The translations under genes were made by a program, and so were the position numbers. A DNA stretch of 64,000 nt, taken from contig DASXOZ010000072.1 in the NCBI GenBank assembly GCA_036493895.1, positions 49,822 through 113,821 on the forward strand, read 5' to 3'. Under the pieces are notes generated by a model, which worked only from the letters and a program-made list of their open reading frames with translations, was not told the origin of the DNA and searched no databases. Shown here in pieces: positions 34,771 to 42,834 of the stretch. The stretch comes from Candidatus Binatia bacterium. Its GTDB lineage: Bacteria > Desulfobacterota > Binatia > UBA1149 > CAITLU01. Each line of letters opens with the position of its first letter. Within the stretch, counting starts at the first letter, position 1.

Positions 34771-35793
34771 ATGGACCGTTTCCGTCCGATCGTGCCGGAC
34801 CACGTCCTGCGCCGCTTCGCCGACGATCCGGATCTGGACGAGGACACGCGCGCAAACCTGCATCGCTCCATCGCGCTCGGGGCCCAGCTTCGCCGCATAC
34901 GTACCGAGACTGCTCGGCTGACCCTGCTTGCCAGCCCCGCTCCCGAGCCGCGGCCATCGCGGCCCCCGGCGATCGAAGTCTTCTCGTGCAATCACCACAC
35001 GACGCTTCCCGGCGCGCGCATCGAAGACCCTTCGTCCGCCGACGAAGCCGCGCGCCAGGCGTTCGTCGAAACCACCGGCGTCGCCGAATTCTACCGCAAG
35101 GTCTTCGGCCGCAACTCCGTCGACGGCGCAGGCATGGCGCTGCTGTCGTCGGTCCACTACGACCGCCGTTTCAACAACGCGTTCTGGAACGGCACGCAGA
35201 TGGTCTACGGCGACGGCGACGGCCAGATCTTCGTCGATTTCACCAAGGCGAACGACGTGATCGCCCACGAGCTGACCCACGGCGTGACCGAGCACAGCCT
35301 TCGGCTCGGCTACAGCGACGAAGCCGGCGGCCTCAACGAGAGCATGTCGGACGTATTCGGATCGATGTTCCGCCAGTGGCAGGCGGGCCAGGACGCCGCC
35401 GGCGGTGACTGGCTGATCGGTCACGACATCCTCGGACCCAAGGCGCTCGCGCGCGGCTACACCTGCCTGCGCGACATGAGCGATCCGGCCGCGAAGCACT
35501 GCCTGTCGCCGCAGCCCGTCCACTACCGGCAGTACCGCAGCGGCATGGATCCTCACGACAGCAGCGGCATCCCGAACCGGGCCTTCGCGACGATCGCAAA
35601 AGCGGTCGGGGGACCGAGCTGGGATCCGGTCGGCAAACTCTGGTACGAGGCGTTGACGGGCTCCCGTGCGCATCCGACGATGTCGATGGCGCAGTTCGCC
35701 GGTGCGACGCGCGCGGCGGCGGCCCGCTTGTTTCCCGGCAATTCCTCGCTGCACGCGGCGGTGGATTCGGGATGGAAGGCGGTGGGTCTCTAG
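34771..35793 (+). CDS. M4-family (protealysin-like) zinc metalloprotease
   Basis: This 340-residue protein starts with a short protealysin-type propeptide (FRPIVPDHVLRRFA) instead of a signal peptide and long FTP propeptide. Zinc ligands and catalytic residues are in HELTH (His166, Glu167, His170) and GGLNESMSD (Glu190); the thermolysin active-site His region reads DSSGIPNRAF. The ATG at 34771 has a good ribosome site (GGGGAGGAC); the frame is open further upstream but lacks family similarity there. Lack of an export signal fits protealysins, which act inside cells or leave by unknown routes. The inhibitor gene follows 52 bases later. Confidence 0.93.
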   Translation: MDRFRPIVPDHVLRRFADDPDLDEDTRANLHRSIALGAQLRRIRTETARLTLLASPAPEPRPSRPPAIEVFSCNHHTTLPGARIEDPSSADEAARQAFVETTGVAEFYRKVFGRNSVDGAGMALLSSVHYDRRFNNAFWNGTQMVYGDGDGQIFVDFTKANDVIAHELTHGVTEHSLRLGYSDEAGGLNESMSDVFGSMFRQWQAGQDAAGGDWLIGHDILGPKALARGYTCLRDMSDPAAKHCLSPQPVHYRQYRSGMDPHDSSGIPNRAFATIAKAVGGPSWDPVGKLWYEALTGSRAHPTMSMAQFAGATRAAAARLFPGNSSLHAAVDSGWKAVGL

Positions 35794-35845
35794 CTCGGCG
35801 CGCCGGCAAGTCCGTCGCACCGTTGAAAAAGCCGCAGTTGCACGA

Positions 35846-36145
35846 ATGAAGAAGATCCAGGTCGAGCGTCTCGGCGGCGTTGCAGGATTCGGAACCCGCG
35901 CCGGTCATCTGAGGAGCCGCGGCGAAATCCATGAAGCGTCGCTCTGCGATGCCGACCGTGCGGCAGTCGATGCACTCTTCGAGAGCGCCGGTCAGGCGGC
36001 GCCGGCTCGCAGCGGGGCACGCGGGATCGACGAGCTGAGATACCGCCTCACGCGCGAAGGCCCGCGTGGCGACGAGAGCGTCGAAGCGAGCGAGTCCGCA
36101 GTGCCCCAGGTGCTGCGGGAATCCGTCAAGGACGAGATCGTCTGA
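35846..36145 (+). CDS. Emfourin-like protealysin inhibitor
   Basis: This 99-residue protein begins KIQVERLGGVAGFGTR, the pattern of emfourin (the protealysin-associated inhibitor, PF20242-like), and continues with DELRYRLTREG and AVPQVLRESVKDE, matching the family's later strands and C-terminal helix. Emfourins block the M4 protease encoded next to them. The upstream frame is open, but the ATG at 35846 aligns with the family start. Extra residues 50-62 (Ala/Gly/Arg-rich) look like a lengthened loop. Confidence 0.85.
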   Translation: MKKIQVERLGGVAGFGTRAGHLRSRGEIHEASLCDADRAAVDALFESAGQAAPARSGARGIDELRYRLTREGPRGDESVEASESAVPQVLRESVKDEIV

Positions 36146-36200
36146 CTCGAAGCGCTCTACAGCAAACCGCCCCGCAATGAGCACGCCGGCGGCTGACCAA

Positions 36201-36238
36201 CGTCAGGCGGCAGAGCTTGCCGGCTCGGCTGCCTGACG
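36201..36238. terminator. Hairpin between convergent genes
   Basis: CGTCAGGC (36201-36208) pairs with GCCTGACG (36231-36238), extendable across one mismatch. It lies between the convergent emfourin and thrombospondin-repeat genes, where a bidirectional terminator is expected. There is no T-run on either side, so the call is weak. Confidence 0.35.
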
Positions 36239-36256
36239 CAGGTGATCGCTGGATTT

Positions 36257-37270
36257 TCACTGGCACAGCGGCGGGCGGTTGCCGCACGTCGAGGCTGCGG
36301 CGTCGGATCGAATCGTATCCGCCTGGTCGCTCGTCATCAGGCCGAGCAGCCGCATGCGGAACACTTCGTCGCTGACGCAGCGCCGGTACTTGGAGTGGCT
36401 CGCCCACGGCTTGCCGTCCTCGTCTGCGTCGCAGGGACAGTGCTGCGCAACGCTGCAGCCGTCGCGATCGACGATGTCGCCGCTCGTCGTGCCGGAGCAC
36501 ACATCGCAGGCATCGCCGACGCCGTCGGAATCCGCGTCTGCAGACTGGCCGTCCGCGTTGGCGACCAGCGGGCAGTTGTCGTTGGCATTGAGCACGCCGT
36601 CGTTGTCCTTGTCGCTGTCGCAAGCGTCACCGAACGAATCGCCGTCGGTATTGCGCTGCCCGGGATTGGACGTGGACGGGCAATTGTCGCTCGCATCGGG
36701 CACTCCGTCGCCGTCGTTGTCTCCAGCGACCGGGGTGAGCACGCCGCAGCTGTTGGTGACGGCATCGTCGACGATCGTGTGCCTCTGGTCGCTCGTGATC
36801 AGGTCGTGGATCGCGAAATTGCGCGCCGCTTTCTTCACGCAGCGGATGTAGGCGTCGTGGTCGTGCCACAGCGTCTGGTCGTCGGGCCCGCTGCAGGGGC
36901 AGACCTGCGCGATGCTGCAACCGTGGCGGTTGACGACGTCGCCGCCCGGCGCGACCGGGCATTCGTCGCACGCGTCGCCGACGCCGTCGCCGTCCGAGTC
37001 GGTCTGGTCGACGTTGGCGTCTTTCGGGCAGTTGTCACTGGCGTTGGCGATCGTGTCGCCGTCCTTGTCGGAATCGCAACGATCCCCGATGTGGTCCCCA
37101 TCGATGTCGCTCTGGTCCGGATTGAACTTGGTGGGACAGTTGTCGACGCTGTCGTCGACCCCGTCGCAGTCGCTGTCGACGGCCCACGCCCTGGGAGCGG
37201 CGGCCAGGGGAACCGTACACAGCGCAACAACGAACAGGGCGCTCGCAAAGAAGCCGCTGAGGTTTCGCAT
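36257..37270 (-). CDS. Secreted thrombospondin type 3 repeat protein
   Basis: This 337-residue protein has a signal peptide (SALFVVALCTVPLAA to AWA) and calcium-binding TSP3 repeats (DSDCDGVDDSVDNCP, DGDHIGDRCDSDKDGD and similar) in two blocks. Each block ends with a Cys-rich module (GCSIAQVCPC; GCSVAQHCPC) and a helical segment (HDLITSDQRHTI; LGLMTSDQADTI), so the whole protein is an internal duplication. No enzyme motif is present. It is probably a structural or calcium-stiffened surface protein. The upstream 327 bases contain the divergent promoter. Confidence 0.88.
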   Translation of the reverse strand: MRNLSGFFASALFVVALCTVPLAAAPRAWAVDSDCDGVDDSVDNCPTKFNPDQSDIDGDHIGDRCDSDKDGDTIANASDNCPKDANVDQTDSDGDGVGDACDECPVAPGGDVVNRHGCSIAQVCPCSGPDDQTLWHDHDAYIRCVKKAARNFAIHDLITSDQRHTIVDDAVTNSCGVLTPVAGDNDGDGVPDASDNCPSTSNPGQRNTDGDSFGDACDSDKDNDGVLNANDNCPLVANADGQSADADSDGVGDACDVCSGTTSGDIVDRDGCSVAQHCPCDADEDGKPWASHSKYRRCVSDEVFRMRLLGLMTSDQADTIRSDAAASTCGNRPPLCQ

Positions 37271-37597
37271 GATCTCTCCTTTCGCAGGCCAGCTCCGCAG
37301 GCCAGTTGCGCAGTCGACTCAGGGGAGCGACCTTTCCCGCTCCACGTTGGGCGCGCCTGAGAACCAATGACAAGAGGATGACGGGAGCGACCGATCGCAG
37401 GATGACACTTCGCGCTTCACGGCGAGACGCCCGGTAACGCATCGCGCAGCGCGAAGCTCCCCCGGTTGGGACCGCGCTGCAGGGAATTCGCAGACAGTGT
37501 TGCGTTGTCGGGCGCAGTCCTGTCCAGATGATTGCCGCGCGCGTCTCGCTCGAGGGGAGGCGACTGTCCGCACGCGTCGCTGCCGAAGGAGGCGAAC
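37271..37597. other. Intergenic region between divergent secreted-protein genes
   Basis: These 327 bases separate two divergent genes for secreted proteins. A short direct repeat (CGCAGGCCAG at about 37285 and 37297) is visible. I looked for and did not find a GEMM/c-di-GMP-type riboswitch core. Frames inside are Arg-rich and unsupported. A strong ribosome site (AAGGAGG) at the right end belongs to the gene at 37598. Confidence 0.4.
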
Positions 37598-38404
37598 ATG
37601 TTCCTGCAGTCCGCAGCGTCCGGCACAGCCCTTGGCCTGCTGCTCCTCGTCGCCGGCGACGCATCCGCCGGATCATCGCCTTATCTCGGGCCAATTCCCT
37701 ATCTCAGTGCCGCGGACAGTCCTTTCGACACGAAGACGTTCGGATTCTGCATCGAAACGTTCGAGGACGGCACGTTCGACGTTCCAGGCGCGTCGGGGGA
37801 CGGCAGCGTCGTCGGGCCGAGCACGTTGACGGATTCCGTTGACGCCGACGACGGTTCGATCGACGGCTCCGGCCAGCAGGGGCATTCGTATTTCAACGGC
37901 GGTGGTACCATCACCATCACGTTCGACAGCAACCGCACCGGCGGTCTTCCGACCGAAGTCGGCATCGTCTGGACCGACGGCGGCCTCGCGGCCCCCGTTA
38001 CATTCGAGGCATTCGGGCCGACCGGAACCAGCCTCGGACTGTACGGGCCTTTCGAGCACGCCGATCTCAGCAACAACGGCGAGACTGCCGAAGACCGTTT
38101 CTACGGCGTCACCGACGGCTCCGGCGTCTCCAAGATCGTGGTCTCCAATACGGGTGGTGGCATCGAGGTCGACCATCTCCAGCTCGATCGCTGCATCGTC
38201 TGCGGGGACACCAACTTCGACCTCGACGTGACGGCTTCGGATGCACTGTTCGCACTGAAGACCTCCGTCGGAAGCCAGACGTGCATGCTCTGCGTCTGCG
38301 ATGCGAACGACAATGCGACGGTCTCGGTGAGTGATGCACTTGCGATCCTGCGAAAATCGGTCGGCATCGACGTCACGCTGAATTGTCCGAGCTGCTTCCT
38401 GTGA
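37598..38404 (+). CDS. Secreted protein with C-terminal dockerin-like repeats
   Basis: The ATG at 37598 follows AAGGAGG by six bases and gives 268 residues with a signal peptide (SGTALGLLLLVAGDASA). The middle is a beta-rich domain (GGGTITITFDSNR, VGIVWTDGGLAAPVTF). The C-terminus has two dockerin/EF-hand-like repeats, DTNFDLDVTASDALFALKTS and DANDNATVSVSDALAILRKS, separated by a CMLCVC cysteine cluster and ending in NCPSC. This tail recurs on many secreted proteins of deltaproteobacterial relatives and may be a surface-sorting or calcium-binding tag; that function is inferred. No catalytic residues were recognised. Confidence 0.88.
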   Translation: MFLQSAASGTALGLLLLVAGDASAGSSPYLGPIPYLSAADSPFDTKTFGFCIETFEDGTFDVPGASGDGSVVGPSTLTDSVDADDGSIDGSGQQGHSYFNGGGTITITFDSNRTGGLPTEVGIVWTDGGLAAPVTFEAFGPTGTSLGLYGPFEHADLSNNGETAEDRFYGVTDGSGVSKIVVSNTGGGIEVDHLQLDRCIVCGDTNFDLDVTASDALFALKTSVGSQTCMLCVCDANDNATVSVSDALAILRKSVGIDVTLNCPSCFL

Positions 38405-38449
38405 GCCAGCGGATTCGTCTCTGCATGCGATCCGCAGTAGCTGTGGCGC

Positions 38450-38866
38450 GTGCCGCAGCTTCTTCAACCGGGTGATGCGCTCGCGCGCGTTGCGCTCGAG
38501 GACCAGAACGGAATTCCTCGATTGGTCGACTCCTCGACCAGGATCGTCGTGTTCACGCGGGACATGAGCGGCGGCGAGATCGTCAAGCAGGCCTTTGCGG
38601 GCTTGCGAAGCGCGGCCCTCGAAGCGAACCATGTCGCGTGCGTCTGCGACGTCAGCGGCATGCCCTGGCTCGTCCGCTCGATGTTCGCGCTGCCGGGCCT
38701 GCGCAAGCGACTCTACCCGGTGATGCTCGATGAAAGCGGCGAAGCGACGCGCGCCTTTCCGTATCGCGAAGGCAAGGCATCCATTCTCGTCCTCGACTCC
38801 GGAATCATCGCATCGGTCGCGTATGCCGGGACGGGCGATGAGGTGACGGCGGCCCTTCGCCTCTGA
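38450..38866 (+). CDS. Thioredoxin-fold-like small protein lacking redox cysteines
   Basis: This 138-residue protein starts at a GTG (PQLLQPGDALARVALED). The opening resembles peroxiredoxins and AhpC/TSA proteins (GDALARVALEDQNG), and FTRDMSGGEIVKQAF sits where the CXXC or peroxidatic Cys should be, without a cysteine. The rest (CVCDVSGMPWLVRSMF, YPVMLDESGEATRAFPYREG) fits the fold. It is probably a redox-inactive relative. It lies 45 bases after the dockerin-like protein gene. The identification is by pattern and may be wrong. Confidence 0.65.
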   Translation: MPQLLQPGDALARVALEDQNGIPRLVDSSTRIVVFTRDMSGGEIVKQAFAGLRSAALEANHVACVCDVSGMPWLVRSMFALPGLRKRLYPVMLDESGEATRAFPYREGKASILVLDSGIIASVAYAGTGDEVTAALRL

Positions 38867-38996
38867 CGCGTCGATCCGGGCGTCCGCAGCGCCGACGTTT
38901 CCATCCTTGTCGGGCGGGCGGGATCGTCGCAGACTCCCGGCCGCCCGCTCGACGGCCGGCCCCCCGTATGAGACAAGGAAAGTCGCGGCGGCGACG

Positions 38997-41405
38997 ATGA
39001 AGCTTCGTGAAGCAGCGCCGGCGCTTGCCGTTTTCGTCCTGGCTCTGGCCTATCTCCTGCTTCTTCGTCCGTACGGCTTCCAGCTCGAAGACGAGGGAAC
39101 GCTGCTGTTCTGGTTCTCGCGGGTTGCCGACGGGCAGCGTCCGTACGTCGACTTTCACACCGGCTATACGCCGGGATTCTTTGCATTCGGCAGCACCGTC
39201 TTCGCGCTGTTCGGCGCGTCGGCCACCTCGCTGCGCGGCGTCCTTGCACTGATCAATGCGACGACGGCTGCCGGGCTCGCCGAGATCACGCGGCGTGTGG
39301 CGGGAGAGCGCTTCGCATGGATCGCGCCGCTCATCTGGCTGCTGTTCGTGCCGGTCTACCCCGGGGAGTTCGCAGCGTTCAACGTTCCGTATCCCACCTG
39401 GCCGGTGACGCTGGCCTGGGTAGTGCTCGCGCTGGCGATGCTGTCCTGGGTCGAGAGGCGACGCGCATCGACGCTGGTCGTTGCGGGAGCGGCGGCTGCG
39501 GCTATGATGTGGTTTCGTCCGAACTCCGGAGCGTTCGCGCTCGCGGCGGCAACGTGGATCGTCGCCGCCACTGCTGCGCGCCGCAGCGTTCTCGACCGTA
39601 TCGCCGCGCCGCTTGCGGCGGCAGCGATGGCGCTCGGGGTCTGGTACACGTTCGAGTTCCGCGTTGCCGGCATGGACGCGTTCGTGCATCTGGTCCCGGC
39701 AATGGCCGTAGCGGTGCTGTGCGCCGGGCCCCTTTCTGCGCGGTTCTCCGACAACGATGCGCCCGGTGCGACGATTGCGATGGCGATGCTCGGCGCTGCG
39801 TTCCTTGCACCGACCTTGTCGTGGACCTTGCCGCTTCTGGCGGAGCTCGGGCGTGACCGGTTCCTCTACGAAGTGTTCCTGGTCGGTGCCGGCTACCAGT
39901 CGCTCTACTACAAACCGCATCCGGCTCCCGAGATCTATGCGCTTGCCGTCACGGCCGCGGCTCTCGCGTTCGCGATTGCCGGTCGCCTGGTGGCGGCGCG
40001 CAGGCTGAATCCGCTGGTCGCCATCGCGCTGTTTGGCGCGTGCGCGATCGGCGGCGGCGCGTGGCTGCTGCATTCCGAGGTCATGCCCGAGGGGTTCCTG
40101 CAGTCGGTTTCGCTGCAGCTGGAAAATGCGTCGTTCTGGCTCGCCATTGTCGCGAACTTCGGCGCGGTGTCGTGGCTTGCGCAAGTGTCCCGGCAAGCTT
40201 CCGGACAAGTGTCCCGAAAGCAACTCGCGCTTTCGTCGCGCGCACGGGCACTGGCGGTGCTCACTCCGCTGTCCGTCGCGATGTACCTGCAGATGTTCCC
40301 GCGCAGCGACTTCATGCACCAGGTGACGTCGGTCCCGCTTACGGCAGTCGTCGCGTGCGCGCTCCTGTGGCGAGTCGTCTCGTGGTGGGCCGGCGGCGAT
40401 TGGCCGGAAGGATGGAACGGGCGAAACATCGTCGGAGGTGCTGCCGCTTGCGTCGCTGCATCCGTACTCGTCGTTGCAGCCGTCGAAAAAACCTGCGGTC
40501 CGCTGGAGGCGTGGTCATCGCAATCGCCATCCGGAACGATCTCGTCGCAGCTGGACGTACACGTGGAGGCCGCTGCCGGCGACGAGTTGCAGGCGATCGC
40601 GCAGACGGTCGATTTCCTGCGCCGCCACAGTGACGGCGGGGAAGCACTGTGGTCGTTTCCTGCAACCAGCGGCCTGCTGTTCGCTGCCGGTCGTCGCAAC
40701 GCTGCGCCTCACGATTACTGGTATCCCGGCCGCCCCGACCACGCCGAGGAGGGGCGCGTTCTCGGCCTGCTTCGCGAAAAAAAGCCGCGCCTGGTCGTCA
40801 CGCTCAATCGCGGATGGGATTTTTTCGCCGACTCGCCGCTGTGGTTCGAAGACCTGAGGGCGTGGACGGTTTTCCGCTACCGCCTGGTCGCGCGCTTCGG
40901 GCGCTACGATGTGCTCGCAAGGCGGGAGTTGCCGGGATTCGACGAGATCGCGACGAGCGCGCAGGGCGTCGGGGATTCGAAGACGGCCGAGGCCGAAGCG
41001 ATCGAGCCCAACCTGGAGCGGCGCCGCCAGGCCGCGGCGCGCTGGATGGACGTGCTGACACCTGCGGACGCTGCGGCCGCGAGCCTTCCCTCGTCGCGCC
41101 GCGACTGCCTGCTGCTGCTGAGAGCGCTGCGCGACGGCGGAGATCTGCGCGCGGCGGCATGGGCAATCCAGGGCTACGAGTCTTCCGATCCGCGCGTCCG
41201 CAGCGAAGCGGTCGACGCGATGAACGCGATGGTGCGCGACGTACGCGCCCGGCGCAGGCGTTTCGCGAACGATTTCGACGGCTCGGCATGGAAGCCGTAC
41301 GTCGCAGCGCTGACGGATGGCGCCAACACGCTGAAACGCAGCGAGGATGCTCGCGCATTCGCCGACGAGGTACTGGCGATCGCAGGCACACCGCAGGACC
41401 GCTGA
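38997..41405 (+). CDS. GT-C-fold (PMT/ArnT-like) membrane glycosyltransferase-like protein
   Basis: From the ATG at 38997 the protein has 802 residues. The first 20 residues are a membrane helix followed by an acidic first loop (LEDEGTLLFWFSRVADG), the DE motif typical of GT-C transferases using lipid-linked sugar donors, and FHTGYTPGFFAFG. About ten further helices reach residue 520; the rest (about 280 residues) is soluble, ending in a helical charged region. Probable role: sugar transfer outside the inner membrane. Acceptor and donor are unknown. An ATG-less extension upstream was rejected because the membrane helix starts here. Confidence 0.85.
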   Translation: MKLREAAPALAVFVLALAYLLLLRPYGFQLEDEGTLLFWFSRVADGQRPYVDFHTGYTPGFFAFGSTVFALFGASATSLRGVLALINATTAAGLAEITRRVAGERFAWIAPLIWLLFVPVYPGEFAAFNVPYPTWPVTLAWVVLALAMLSWVERRRASTLVVAGAAAAAMMWFRPNSGAFALAAATWIVAATAARRSVLDRIAAPLAAAAMALGVWYTFEFRVAGMDAFVHLVPAMAVAVLCAGPLSARFSDNDAPGATIAMAMLGAAFLAPTLSWTLPLLAELGRDRFLYEVFLVGAGYQSLYYKPHPAPEIYALAVTAAALAFAIAGRLVAARRLNPLVAIALFGACAIGGGAWLLHSEVMPEGFLQSVSLQLENASFWLAIVANFGAVSWLAQVSRQASGQVSRKQLALSSRARALAVLTPLSVAMYLQMFPRSDFMHQVTSVPLTAVVACALLWRVVSWWAGGDWPEGWNGRNIVGGAAACVAASVLVVAAVEKTCGPLEAWSSQSPSGTISSQLDVHVEAAAGDELQAIAQTVDFLRRHSDGGEALWSFPATSGLLFAAGRRNAAPHDYWYPGRPDHAEEGRVLGLLREKKPRLVVTLNRGWDFFADSPLWFEDLRAWTVFRYRLVARFGRYDVLARRELPGFDEIATSAQGVGDSKTAEAEAIEPNLERRRQAAARWMDVLTPADAAAASLPSSRRDCLLLLRALRDGGDLRAAAWAIQGYESSDPRVRSEAVDAMNAMVRDVRARRRRFANDFDGSAWKPYVAALTDGANTLKRSEDARAFADEVLAIAGTPQDR

Positions 41406-41427
41406 TCCTGCGGCAGGCCGTCGCGGC

Positions 41428-42210
41428 TCAGGCGTTGCGCACGAGCACGCCGCCGTCGACGACGAGCACCGCGCCGGTCACGAACGTCATCGCCGGAAGA
41501 CAGAAGTTCAGCGTCGCGTGCGCGACCTCCTCGGGCTCGCCGTAGCGGCCGAGCACGGTGCGCCTTTTGGCGAAGACCGTCTTGTGCTCTTCGGGAATCG
41601 CGTCTGTCATTCCCGTGCGAATCGGCCCCGGCGCGACGCAATTGACGGTAATCCCTTCGCCGCCGAGCTCGACGGCAAGCGAGCGCGTAAGGCCGATCAC
41701 CCCGTGCTTGGCTGCCGTGTACGCCGAGCCGAAGCGCGTGGCGCCGAATCCTTCGGTCGAGGCGATGTTGACGATGCGCGGCGACTGCGACTTTCGCAGG
41801 TGAGGCAGCGCGGCACGCACGACGCGAGTCTGGCCGGTGAGCAGCACGTCGAGCGATTTCGCCCACAGCTCTTCGTAGTCGTCCGCGTCGATCGGCGTCA
41901 TCCAGACGATCCCCGCGTTGTTGACGACAATGTCGATGCCGCCGAAGTGACTGGCCGCTTCGGCGATCACGCGCCGGACGGCGTTGGTGTCGGTGACGCT
42001 CATGTCCCAGCCGCGGGCGCTGCCGCCGGCCTCGCGGATCTCGCCGACGACGGTCTCGACGCGGTCGGCGCCGAGGTCGGTGACGATGACGTGGGCACCC
42101 TCGTCGGCGAAAAGGTGCGCGGTCGCGCGACCCATGCCCGAGGCCGCACCCGTCACGAGCGCGACTTTTCCCTCGACCGAACGACTCAGCTTGGACAGGC
42201 GCTTGCCCAT
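41428..42210 (-). CDS. Short-chain dehydrogenase/reductase
   Basis: This 260-residue classical SDR has the Rossmann motif TGAASGMG (residues 20-27), NNAG, and the catalytic Ser and YxxxK (IASTEGFGATRFGSAYTAAK). The C-terminal part (VAPGPIRTGMT; GAVLVVDGG) is standard. It is a cytoplasmic NAD(P)H-dependent oxidoreductase; the substrate cannot be read from sequence. It is convergent with the glycosyltransferase-like gene and divergent from the RidA gene. Confidence 0.93.
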   Translation of the reverse strand: MGKRLSKLSRSVEGKVALVTGAASGMGRATAHLFADEGAHVIVTDLGADRVETVVGEIREAGGSARGWDMSVTDTNAVRRVIAEAASHFGGIDIVVNNAGIVWMTPIDADDYEELWAKSLDVLLTGQTRVVRAALPHLRKSQSPRIVNIASTEGFGATRFGSAYTAAKHGVIGLTRSLAVELGGEGITVNCVAPGPIRTGMTDAIPEEHKTVFAKRRTVLGRYGEPEEVAHATLNFCLPAMTFVTGAVLVVDGGVLVRNA

Positions 42211-42312
42211 GGTTCCGGTTCCCTCCGCGCCCGCTCATAGCGCCGGAGCGCGGGACCTCCAAGCGCGGCACCGAGGTCGCAACGTTACCGCGTTGCCCCT
42301 ACGTTCGGCCGC

Positions 42313-42714
42313 ATGTCGCAGCAACGCCGCCGCGTGTACTCCGGAACTCCGTGGGAGCCCAAGGTCGCCTACTGCCGGGCCAGCAGGGCCGGCAATTTCA
42401 TCGCGGTCTCCGGAACCGTGGCCGCAGGCGACGACGGCAAGCCGGTCGCGCCGGGCGATGCGTACGCGCAGACCCTCTTCGCGCTTCGCAAGATCGAGAA
42501 GGCACTCGAGGGCCTGGGCTCCTGCCTGGCCGACGTCGTGCGCACGCGCGTGTTCCTCGTCGACTTCGTGGATTTCGACGAATTTGCACGCGCGCACCGC
42601 GAGGTTTTCGCCGGCATCGATCCTGCCGCGACGGCCGTCCAGGTCTCGGCGCTGGTGGCACCGCAGTACGTCGTCGAGATCGAAGCCGACGCGGTCGTGA
42701 CGGACGATCGTTAG
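42313..42714 (+). CDS. RidA/YjgF/YER057c family protein
   Basis: This 133-residue protein has the family pattern: WEPKVAYCRASRAGNFIAVS, the Arg in DVVRTRVFLVD that binds the imine carboxylate, and AVQVSALVAPQYVVEIEADA. RidA proteins hydrolyse reactive enamines and imines made by PLP enzymes; this more divergent subgroup may have other substrates. It is transcribed away from the SDR. Confidence 0.9.
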   Translation: MSQQRRRVYSGTPWEPKVAYCRASRAGNFIAVSGTVAAGDDGKPVAPGDAYAQTLFALRKIEKALEGLGSCLADVVRTRVFLVDFVDFDEFARAHREVFAGIDPAATAVQVSALVAPQYVVEIEADAVVTDDR

Positions 42715-42834
42715 CTTCGCTGCCGGAGCAGCCGTGGCCGCGCCGGCGTTCCGGCGATCGCACGCGCCCGCACGTGAGACGTGCACCACGCGCTGGCGGT
42801 CGCGAGCGCGACCGGGTAAAGGGCCACGCAGGCA

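Noticed and set aside
37271..37597. Riboswitch in the gap between secreted-protein genes
   Set aside because: Some GC-rich stems can be drawn but no conserved GEMM, cobalamin or other core sequence was found.
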